A DNA stretch of 26,294 nt from a virus: IMG/VR virus record IMGVR_UViG_3300046736_000149, positions 1 through 26,294 of that record, one strand, 5' to 3'. The stretch's first letter is position 1. Each line of letters begins with the position of its first letter. Positions 1 through 4,470 of this stretch are shown here, one piece after another. A model generated the notes under the pieces. It saw nothing but the letters and a program-made list of their open reading frames with translations. It did no database searches and was not told the DNA's origin. The position numbers and the translations under genes were made by a program.

Positions 1-190
1 CGAGCCATCGCTCCCGCTGGGGTCCGCTGGCATAGGGGTCACAGTATTTGCTGACATGATCGGCAAGTGCTTGGAAAAGAGCATGCGTGATCTTCCCCTG
101 GACACCCCATTGAGGGAAAAACTGCTCCATGAGGATGTGCCACGTGTTCGGGTCCACGTAGCCTTGGATACGGTAGCGGTGCGCGGGCAT
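1..190 (-). CDS. Hypothetical protein, 3' part beyond window edge
   Basis: A reading frame starts with ATG at 190 and stays open to the left edge, giving 63 residues (MPAHRYRIQGYVDPNTWHIL...). The start lies two bases after the TAG of the upstream gene (TAGCCATG), so it is translationally coupled to it and is the last gene of the leftward run visible here. The segment reading MEQFFPQWGVQGKITHALF looks like an amphipathic helical region; the style (a short beta strand, then a bulky tryptophan/phenylalanine helix) is seen in small phage proteins of unknown role. I do not recognise a family. The truncation is only due to the window edge. Confidence 0.6.
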   Translation of the reverse strand, partial: MPAHRYRIQGYVDPNTWHILMEQFFPQWGVQGKITHALFQALADHVSKYCDPYASGPQRERWL

Positions 191-192
191 GG

Positions 193-456
193 CTAAAGGT
201 TCCTCAGGTTCTCAATTCTCTGCCGGGCCATCAATAACTCAGTTTTGAGCGCCGGCTCCAAATCAGTGAATTCACCTTGGGTTAATCGCCTGAGTTTCAA
301 CTGATTGTCGAAGATCATGGGATTTCCACAGGCGAAGCAAATGCTGAGGTCTCCCGGCTGCGGCTCCGCCTCCGCTCGCCCCTGTGCCGGCTTGTGTGCG
401 TCACAAGCGGCACCACATGCCGGACACTGATGGGAAGGAATTCTGTCCTGAACCAT
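193..456 (-). CDS. Small protein with two CxxC zinc-ribbon knuckles
   Basis: This 87-residue protein has an N-terminal CPAC pair (about residues 11-14) with a further Cys at 18, then CFAC at about residues 40-43. The two CxxC pairs are spaced like a zinc ribbon. The C-terminal half is a charged helix (LKTELLMARQRIENLRNL) that could form a coiled coil. Zinc ribbons of this size in phages usually bind DNA or act as adaptors, but no specific role can be read from the sequence. It is followed after two bases by the next gene of the operon. No Shine-Dalgarno motif is visible upstream. The protein is probably real; its function is unknown. Confidence 0.65.
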   Translation of the reverse strand: MVQDRIPSHQCPACGAACDAHKPAQGRAEAEPQPGDLSICFACGNPMIFDNQLKLRRLTQGEFTDLEPALKTELLMARQRIENLRNL

Positions 457-502
457 GCAGGGAGAGTAACTTAGTTCAGTCCCTGAGTCAAGGAGGAATT
501 AT

Positions 503-745
503 CTACTTCCTCAAACTCATGATGAACTCCTTGTCCTGGCGCTCCCGCGTCACCTGCTCCTCCAATCCCTTGATTTGCTCAGGCAGCGGCCTCCGGTCCA
601 CTATCACCGGCGGGTAGCCGCCAGGGGGCACCTGCATCAGCCGCTGCATCTGCGCCGCCTCCCGCTCCCTCGCACGCCCGCTCATTACGGCTATGAAACA
701 ATAGAACCCGGCGAACCCTATCCCAATGTAGAGTAGTGCTTTCAT
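503..745 (-). CDS. Small single-pass membrane protein with coiled-coil tail
   Basis: I place the start at the ATG at 745 rather than at 976, because this start follows the stop of the upstream gene by two bases (TAACCATG) and avoids a 230-base overlap with it. The 80-residue product begins with a hydrophobic helix (ALLYIGIGFAGFYCFIAVM, residues 3-21), followed by a basic stretch (GRAREREAAQ) and a charged helix to the end. This is the layout of an inner-membrane anchored protein with a cytoplasmic coiled coil by the positive-inside rule. It could be a superinfection-exclusion or other accessory membrane protein, but no family is recognised. Confidence 0.6.
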   Translation of the reverse strand: MKALLYIGIGFAGFYCFIAVMSGRAREREAAQMQRLMQVPPGGYPPVIVDRRPLPEQIKGLEEQVTRERQDKEFIMSLRK

Positions 746-747
746 GG

Positions 748-1188
748 TTAGCTCAAGGTGATGGTGATGATCCCGGCAACTTCCCCCATCGAGGCCACCT
801 CTTCTGAGGCAAATATCAATTCCCCCACTTGGAACCCACGGCTCGTTCCAGTCCTCGTCAGGCACAGCCGCGAGCTCACGCTCACCGGGCCAATCACTGT
901 CTCCTCTCCCCGCCGGCTCACCATCACCTCTATGTGATGCTGCCACGACAGATGCACCAGTGCGTTCCACACGCATCCTTTAAACTGGCTCTCCGCGTGC
1001 CTCACCGCTGTAATGTGATGCGCTGTGGTCGCCGTGGTTGAGCGCTGCTGGCTGACCGGGGATGCCAGCTCCCTCAGCGCTTTAGATAATTGCTCCTCCT
1101 CGGCAAGGTGCGGCGAGTGCGCCGCATAAAAGGCGTCCATTTGTGCGCGCTTCCTCGCCATTGATTCTGTCATCTCTTGTTGGTTCAT
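748..1188 (-). CDS. Hypothetical protein of the leftward operon
   Basis: This 146-residue protein starts with a charged helical segment (about residues 1-45, including EEEQLSKALREL), continues with a His-rich stretch (TTAHHITAVRHAES) and ends in a beta-rich part (GFQVGELIFASEEVASMGEVAGIITITLS). No family or catalytic motif is recognised. The start codon is preceded by an A/C-rich leader (CAACAACAAACGAACAAA) with no Shine-Dalgarno motif, a leader style that recurs elsewhere in this genome. The stop codon lies two bases from the start of the downstream membrane protein gene, so the two are probably made together. Confidence 0.6.
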   Translation of the reverse strand: MNQQEMTESMARKRAQMDAFYAAHSPHLAEEEQLSKALRELASPVSQQRSTTATTAHHITAVRHAESQFKGCVWNALVHLSWQHHIEVMVSRRGEETVIGPVSVSSRLCLTRTGTSRGFQVGELIFASEEVASMGEVAGIITITLS

Positions 1189-1213
1189 TTTGTTCGTTTG
1201 TTGTTGGTGATCT

Positions 1214-1747
1214 TTAGGTCATAAAATAGCCAGGCAACCCATCAGGATGTATCCCCATCCCTACATTCCTCACTGCTCCTGCCTCCCGTATCGCTTCCCC
1301 TATCTCAGGCGTCATTGCCGGAAAATGCGTCCCCTTTATCAGGATTCCCCTCTCGTGCAGCAGCATCAGCGCTTCCAAGATCTCAGGCTCCGGATTGCCA
1401 GGGATCGTTAGCCCATGCGTCTGCCATGGTCGCTCTATCCGTATCGCCAGCTCCAGCTTCCCCTTCCGCGGCCCCAACACTACCATCTCTGCCGCGCTCA
1501 CCCTCACTGCCGTCTCCTTCCATGTCGCCGCAAATGCCTCCATTGAAAACTCCGTCGCCCATCGGTAGTGCATCAGCTCCTTTGCCAGCTTCCTTAGCCG
1601 GTTTGCCAACGTCTCAGGTGAAATCGTCTCAGGACACGGTACCTCTATCGATCTCGGGTACGCCTTCATGTACCCCACAAATATGTGCTCATGCTCCCGA
1701 TAACTCTCCTCCCTCTGCTGCGCAGGCGATCCGTTTATGCTGATCAT
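1214..1747 (-). CDS. Hypothetical protein, 177 residues
   Basis: The predicted protein is soluble and mixed alpha/beta, with a central segment KGKLELAIRIERPWQTHGL and a Gly/Pro-rich C-terminus (MGIHPDGLPGYFMT). It lacks membrane segments, Cys clusters and any motif I can assign. It sits between the regulator gene (12-base gap) and the 146-residue gene (25-base gap) in the same leftward run. The leader (TTTTAACAAACACCCATC before ATG) again has no Shine-Dalgarno sequence. The pattern of neighbouring genes suggests an early accessory gene, but this is context only. Confidence 0.6.
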   Translation of the reverse strand: MISINGSPAQQREESYREHEHIFVGYMKAYPRSIEVPCPETISPETLANRLRKLAKELMHYRWATEFSMEAFAATWKETAVRVSAAEMVVLGPRKGKLELAIRIERPWQTHGLTIPGNPEPEILEALMLLHERGILIKGTHFPAMTPEIGEAIREAGAVRNVGMGIHPDGLPGYFMT

Positions 1748-1759
1748 GATGGGTGTTTG

Positions 1760-2269
1760 TTAAAATGTCTGCGGATACTCTGGTGTCGCCTCACACTGGT
1801 CCGCTAATCGCTCCAATGGATCGTCTGAAACTGTCTCCCGTCGCTCCAAGGGCCTCACACGCGTCGCCAACTCCCTCATTTGCTTGATCGCCATCCGTCC
1901 AGGCATCCGCCCCGCCTCCCATCCCTCAATCGTTCGCCTCGCTACTCCCAACTCCTCCCCCAGCTCCCCGGTGCTCAGCCCCCACCTCTCCCGAACTGCT
2001 CGCACGCCCCCTGCATAGTTCGTTCCGTCCTTTGCTCGCTCAAATGGTGTCGGTACCCCGTGATCCCGCCTCCGCTTCTCTGATATTGTCAGCTCCGGTG
2101 CTTTCCCTAGCGCGTCCGCCCACTTCCCTACGCTCTTGTGCCCGCGCCCTGTGCTCTGGCTCACGATCCACTCCCACCCTGCATCCGTACACCATAGCGA
2201 CCTCACTCGCCCAGGTGTCGATCGTGGTCGGCCTACTCGCCGCTTGCCTGTTGTTTGCTGTTCCGACAT
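1760..2269 (-). CDS. Helix-turn-helix DNA-binding regulator
   Basis: This 169-residue protein has a basic AT-hook-like start (KRRVGRPRS, about residues 9-17) and a classical helix-turn-helix near residues 88-130: VRAVRERWGLSTGELGEELG followed by VARRTIEGWEAGRMPGRMA, the XRE/Cro pattern with the second helix reading ARRTIEGWEAG. The C-terminus is acidic. It is the first gene of the leftward operon that ends beyond the left edge and abuts a gene-free stretch with palindromes and inverted repeats, so it may be a repressor or activator acting on them. That role is inferred from the fold and position. The fold call is firm; whether it acts as CI-like, Cro-like or another regulator cannot be told. 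Confidence 0.75.
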   Translation of the reverse strand: MSEQQTTGKRRVGRPRSTPGRVRSLWCTDAGWEWIVSQSTGRGHKSVGKWADALGKAPELTISEKRRRDHGVPTPFERAKDGTNYAGGVRAVRERWGLSTGELGEELGVARRTIEGWEAGRMPGRMAIKQMRELATRVRPLERRETVSDDPLERLADQCEATPEYPQTF

Positions 2270-2341
2270 TAGATGAGAATTACGGACGGGACGGGATCAG
2301 TCAAGGAAAATTGTTACCCGTGCGTGGAAAATGGCCGCTTT

Positions 2342-2440
2342 TCTGATACTCTACGCATCAGTCGTTTTGCACGATTTACGCTCCCTGCGCGCTCACGATG
2401 GACCCGCTTTGCCCTTTTTTCATTAGCGTAGTGTATCAGA
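2342..2440. repeat. Long-spaced 15-bp inverted repeat
   Basis: The left arm TCTGATACTCTACGC (2342-2356) pairs with the right arm GCGTAGTGTATCAGA (2426-2440) at 14 of 15 positions. The 69 bases between them include a run of T (2415-2420). Possible roles are a protein-binding pair that loops DNA, or a folded RNA; neither is shown by sequence alone. Confidence 0.6.
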
Positions 2441-2550
2441 ATCAATACCTCTTTTCTACTGCGCTCGCGCTATTGTTTCTCAGTGACTTTGCGGTTGGCG
2501 TATCAAACCTATTGCTCTGATCACCTACCTCTACGCTCCATCCGTGCCGT

Positions 2551-2661
2551 CTGCCGTGACGACAGGACTAACTTGCCTTAGATTGGATTAGGTCTCTTAA
2601 AAAAAAAAATAAATGAAGACCTAACCTCCTGTACTCAAAGGGTCTGAGGTCGTCACGTCAG
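2551..2661. repeat. Nested dyad centred on an A-tract
   Basis: The outer arms CTGCCGTGACGAC (2551-2563) and GTCGTCACGTCAG (2649-2661) pair at 12 of 13 positions. The inner arms TTAGGTCT (2588-2595) and AGACCTAA (2617-2624) pair perfectly. Both pairs share exactly the same centre, base 2606, inside a loop holding eleven A (2599-2609). Bases between the arms pair poorly. The shape suggests a cruciform or bound dyad such as an origin, or a bidirectional structural element. Confidence 0.6.
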
Positions 2662-2685
2662 CAGCCACATTCCCTGCGTAGCCGC

Positions 2686-2857
2686 CTAGACTGCCAGACT
2701 AATGACCCGCTACGACCGAGCGTTAGCGAGGTCCGCTACCCTACGGCTCCTGGACCGCCAGACAAGCCCTTTATGCCCCTACGCGCACCAAAGAAAGGGC
2801 ATCTGGCTAGCCCGACCTGGACTGCCAGATTGCCGGTTAGCTCGCCTGGACTGCCAG
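2686..2857. repeat. Four copies of a 12-bp palindrome CTGGACTGCCAG
   Basis: Copies start at 2686 (CTAGACTGCCAG), 2750 (CTGGACCGCCAG), 2817 and 2846 (both CTGGACTGCCAG). Each has CTGG/CCAG half-sites around four bases, except that the first has CTAG on the left. Distances between starts are 64, 67 and 29 bases. The last two copies lie within a near-duplicated block of about 29 bases. The last copy falls in the 3' end of the adjacent leftward gene. They look like operators or iterons for a dimeric protein. Confidence 0.6.
2717..2730 (+). repeat. Dispersed GCGAGC-type repeat, copy 1
   Basis: CGAGCGTTAGCGAG matches a short sequence that recurs at 3588, 5727, 6282 and 8533, always in the same orientation. 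It consists of two CGAGC-like words separated by a few bases. This copy is intergenic and lacks the final C. Confidence 0.5.
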
Positions 2858-3160
2858 ATTCGGCCTCTCCCCCTCTCTCCCTCTATTGAGCCAGCTGTAG
2901 GTCGCCTGCGCTTGCTCCAATGCTCCCTTACCGCTGTACGTCCATCCGTACTTCCCCCAGTCATTGCTCCCAGGATAACGCTCGCTCTCAGGTAATTGCC
3001 TCCCAAATGCTTCGTGCGCCCGGTCGATCCGTATCTGGATTACCTCATAGGCCGCCACCTTGCCGTCCTGTGATTGGCTGTAGATCGCGGCTGTTGGCGA
3101 CCGCTCAATCTGGGCATAGTCGTACTTGTCGTGCCGGAATGTCAGGGGAAGTTTCTTCAT
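2837..3160 (-). CDS. Small phage protein of the K-Y-x-Y-x-Q-I-E-R-S type
   Basis: The 107-residue protein opens with a basic beta region (LTFRHDKYDYAQIERSPTAA) followed by an YEVIQIRI strand, and has an aromatic patch near residues 68-76 (SNDWGKYGWTY) ending in a helix. From memory this resembles a family of small phage proteins of unknown function with the pattern Y-x-Q-x-x-R-S...A-x-Y...Y-E-V-I...W-G-x-x-x-W-T-Y; that link was not checked. The last residues overlap the fourth 12-bp palindrome, so the protein end and the control region share sequence. A hairpin lies only 12 bases before the start codon and there is no Shine-Dalgarno motif, so initiation may depend on RNA folding. Confidence 0.65.
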   Translation of the reverse strand: MKKLPLTFRHDKYDYAQIERSPTAAIYSQSQDGKVAAYEVIQIRIDRAHEAFGRQLPESERYPGSNDWGKYGWTYSGKGALEQAQATYSWLNRGREGERPNLAVQAS

Positions 3161-3171
3161 GGCACAATAAA

Positions 3172-3197
3172 GCCTTGCACCGTCGCCAGTGCAAGGC
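3172..3197 (-). terminator. Perfect 9-bp hairpin, terminator or attenuator
   Basis: GCCTTGCAC and GTGCAAGGC form a perfect 9-bp stem around an 8-base loop. Read leftward, the hairpin is followed by CTTTATTGTG, a weak U-rich tail, and then directly by the ATG at 3160. It may end transcription of the upstream DUF7249-like gene or limit expression of the downstream one. Confidence 0.5.
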
Positions 3198-3212
3198 CCG
3201 CGCGCGCTCTGC

Positions 3213-3240
3213 TATTAGCTATTAGCTATTAGCTATTAGC
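3213..3240. repeat. Four tandem TATTAGC heptamers
   Basis: TATTAGC occurs four times in perfect tandem. The stop codon of the 106-residue leftward gene lies in the repeat, and because the unit is 7 bases, TAA/TAG triplets appear in all three leftward frames. Copy number could change by slippage without harming termination. Confidence 0.85.
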
Positions 3241-3549
3241 TAGCTTGCCTTCAAGCTTGTGCTCTGCGATCTCGAACCAGTTCACTTCACTCAAGGCCGC
3301 CCCTAGCAAGTCTGCCCAGACGCTACACGTCGCCTTGGCTCCTTCCAGGAGATCTTGACTCGCTTCCTCGTACTGGTCCTTCATTAACTCGCCCAGCTTA
3401 TACCTCGCCTTGTCGGAGTCTTCTTCCCGTGCAATGCGTTCTGCTTCCTCTTCCCAATAGACATGGCTTCCCTCGTCATTGTCCATCCACAGAGCCACAT
3501 TCCATGTCTCGTAGTTCGTCCATCCGTTGTATGTCTTGTCGGTTGTCAT
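3229..3549 (-). CDS. DUF7249-like phage protein (W-x-N-Y-E-T-W family)
   Basis: The 106-residue acidic protein begins with the typical N-terminus YNGWTNYETWNVALWMDNDE (residues 7-26), which is shared by a large family of small phage and plasmid proteins (DUF7249, from memory). The rest is a helical, acidic region (WEEEAERIAREEDSDKARYK, then LLEGAKATCSVWADLLGAAL) and an NWFEIAEH end, all typical of the family. The biochemical role is unknown. Directly before the ATG lies the tandem pentamer CCTAACCTAACCTAACCA instead of a Shine-Dalgarno motif. The stop codon sits in a tandem heptamer repeat, so both ends of the gene are made of simple repeats. Identity is fairly sure; function is not. Confidence 0.8.
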   Translation of the reverse strand: MTTDKTYNGWTNYETWNVALWMDNDEGSHVYWEEEAERIAREEDSDKARYKLGELMKDQYEEASQDLLEGAKATCSVWADLLGAALSEVNWFEIAEHKLEGKLANS

Positions 3550-3550
3550 T

Positions 3551-3567
3551 GGTTAGGTTAGGTTAGG
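3551..3567. repeat. GGTTA pentamer repeat before the DUF7249-like gene
   Basis: GGTTAGGTTAGGTTAGG is read on the minus strand as CCTAACCTAACCTAACC and ends one base before the start codon at 3549. It takes the place of the ribosome-binding site. A shorter version occurs before the next leftward gene. Confidence 0.8.
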
Positions 3568-3587
3568 CTACAGCTGCCCCCTTTCTG

Positions 3588-3602
3588 CGAGCGCTAGCGA
3601 GC
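3588..3602 (+). repeat. Dispersed GCGAGC-type repeat, copy 2
   Basis: CGAGCGCTAGCGAGC lies between two leftward genes. With flanks (TGCGAG...GAGCAGC) it is nearly identical to copy 4 at the end of the PEP-CTERM gene, differing mainly by one inserted base. Confidence 0.55.
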
Positions 3603-3632
3603 AGCATGTCGCTTGGTCCCTTGGTTGCTTGG

Positions 3633-4091
3633 TTACAGATTCATGTTGTCAATGGCTGCCTCCAGCTCGCTCTTGAACGGCCCCATCGCTTCACTGTCTG
3701 GCAAGCAACCAGGTAGGCACGTCCACCAGTACCAGCCGGCCAAGGCTTCGCTTTCTGCCTTCACGCTTTCCGGATTAGTCCAATCAACGCCTGCCGCATC
3801 CATTGCCTCAGCATGCCATGATCCCGCCTCAGCCTGAGCAAACTCACTAGCCGGCATTTCGAATATCTCAGCGTGATTGCTCCCGGTTGCTTCATGCATG
3901 ATGCCGTCAGTAGTCAACCCCATGTAATCGTGCTTCCCGCCACACTGGCAGCAGGACGGATAGCTATCCATTTCGCTATCCGCGAAGATTGGATGCACTT
4001 CTTCGTTGTCTGGTTCAATGCCCTTGGGCAGACATTGCACGCAGTAATAGTCGCAGTCATAGGCGACACAGTCATAGTCGTAGGATTTCAT
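3633..4091 (-). CDS. Cys-rich small phage protein
   Basis: The 152-residue acidic protein begins KSYDYDCVAYDCDYYCVQCL and contains CVQC (about residues 17-20) and CCQC (about 47-50), a pair of knuckles that can bind zinc. A conserved-looking part PIFADSEMDSYPSCCQCG and a C-terminal CLPGCLPDSEAMGPFKSELE resemble, from memory, small phage proteins of unknown function that carry a LPGCLPDSEP motif. It probably belongs with the neighbouring DUF7249-like gene as accessory early genes. The start codon is preceded by a TAACC-type pentamer repeat and no Shine-Dalgarno motif. Function is unknown. Confidence 0.7.
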   Translation of the reverse strand: MKSYDYDCVAYDCDYYCVQCLPKGIEPDNEEVHPIFADSEMDSYPSCCQCGGKHDYMGLTTDGIMHEATGSNHAEIFEMPASEFAQAEAGSWHAEAMDAAGVDWTNPESVKAESEALAGWYWWTCLPGCLPDSEAMGPFKSELEAAIDNMNL

Positions 4092-4094
4092 CAG

Positions 4095-4107
4095 TAGGTT
4101 AGGTTAG
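4095..4107. repeat. TAGGT pentamer repeat before the Cys-rich gene
   Basis: TAGGTTAGGTTAG is read leftward as CTAACCTAACCTA and ends three bases before the start codon at 4091. It repeats the leader of the neighbouring gene at 3549, so the two leaders share an origin or a function. Confidence 0.7.
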
Positions 4108-4361
4108 TTGGTTTGTGTGAGTGAGAGCAATCGCGCCCTCGTACCTCTATACCAATTGCCACCTTGCCGCCTCACTCGCTCTCTCCTGAGGGTACCCTTG
4201 CCACCCGCCGCCTTGCCCCCATATATAGTTCCCGGCTTCGTTAATTTTGATTTTGCATTCCTAACACTGTTACAGGATTCTGGTGCCGGGGATGTGGCGG
4301 CTGCTGGTTGTTCTGCATACTATTGGCTTCATCCCTTCCGGCTTCATCTGCACAGACGGCA

Positions 4362-4379
4362 CTTGTACAGCTGTACAAG
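4362..4379. promoter_or_regulatory. Perfect 18-bp palindrome, candidate operator
   Basis: CTTGTACAGCTGTACAAG reads the same on both strands with no spacer mismatch. A perfect 18-bp palindrome in a gene-free stretch beside leftward genes suggests an operator for a dimeric repressor, for example one of the helix-turn-helix proteins of this window. No second copy was seen in the window. Confidence 0.55.
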
Positions 4380-4404
4380 GTCTGAACGGGCGCGCAGGTG
4401 CGCT

Positions 4405-4435
4405 CGCGCGCGTATACGTGCGTACGCGTACGCGC
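4405..4435. other. 31-base alternating purine-pyrimidine tract
   Basis: From CGCGCGCGTATACGTG onward, 31 bases alternate strictly between pyrimidine and purine, including the 14-bp palindrome GCGTACGCGTACGC at 4420-4433. Such CG/TA alternation is the classical sequence pattern for left-handed Z-DNA under negative supercoiling. Confidence 0.7.
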
Positions 4436-4457
4436 CCACATGCCTACGGCATGTGGG
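4435..4457 (-). terminator. 10-bp hairpin downstream of the methyltransferase gene
   Basis: CCCACATGCC and GGCATGTGGG form a perfect 10-bp stem around a three-base loop, starting 13 bases beyond the methyltransferase stop codon. No T-run follows in the leftward direction, so it would be an imperfect intrinsic terminator or an mRNA-protecting hairpin. Confidence 0.5.
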
Positions 4458-4470
4458 TGGTGGAGAAGCG

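Larger units (their letters stand above)
2270..2836. other. Gene-free control region, candidate origin of replication
   Basis: No convincing reading frame crosses this stretch. Instead it holds a 15-bp inverted repeat with 69 bases between its arms, a nested dyad centred on an 11-base A-tract, and most of a set of four 12-bp palindromes. A helix-turn-helix gene leaves it to the left and a small phage gene enters it from the right. AT-rich tract, dyad and repeated sites together are what replication origins or operator regions of phages often show. No Rep gene is visible in the window, so the function is inference. Confidence 0.4.
4092..4470. other. Gene-free stretch rich in palindromes
   Basis: Short frames cross this region on both strands but none has a recognisable product. 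It contains the pentamer repeat, an 18-bp perfect palindrome, a long alternating purine-pyrimidine tract and a 10-bp hairpin just after the methyltransferase stop codon. It probably carries the promoter and operator for the leftward Cys-rich gene and the end of the methyltransferase transcript. Confidence 0.5.

Noticed and set aside
503-976. A longer start (976) for the small membrane protein
   Set aside because: It would overlap the 146-residue gene by 229 bases and add a low-complexity leader before the membrane helix; the ATG at 745 couples cleanly to the upstream stop.
3551-4107. GGTTA/TTAGG runs as telomere repeats
   Set aside because: They are only two or three units long, interstitial and tied to two start codons; nothing suggests a linear replicon end here.
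4241-4441. A 66-codon leftward frame downstream of dcm
   Set aside because: It begins within the Z-DNA-type tract, has no recognisable product and a simple-sequence N-terminus.
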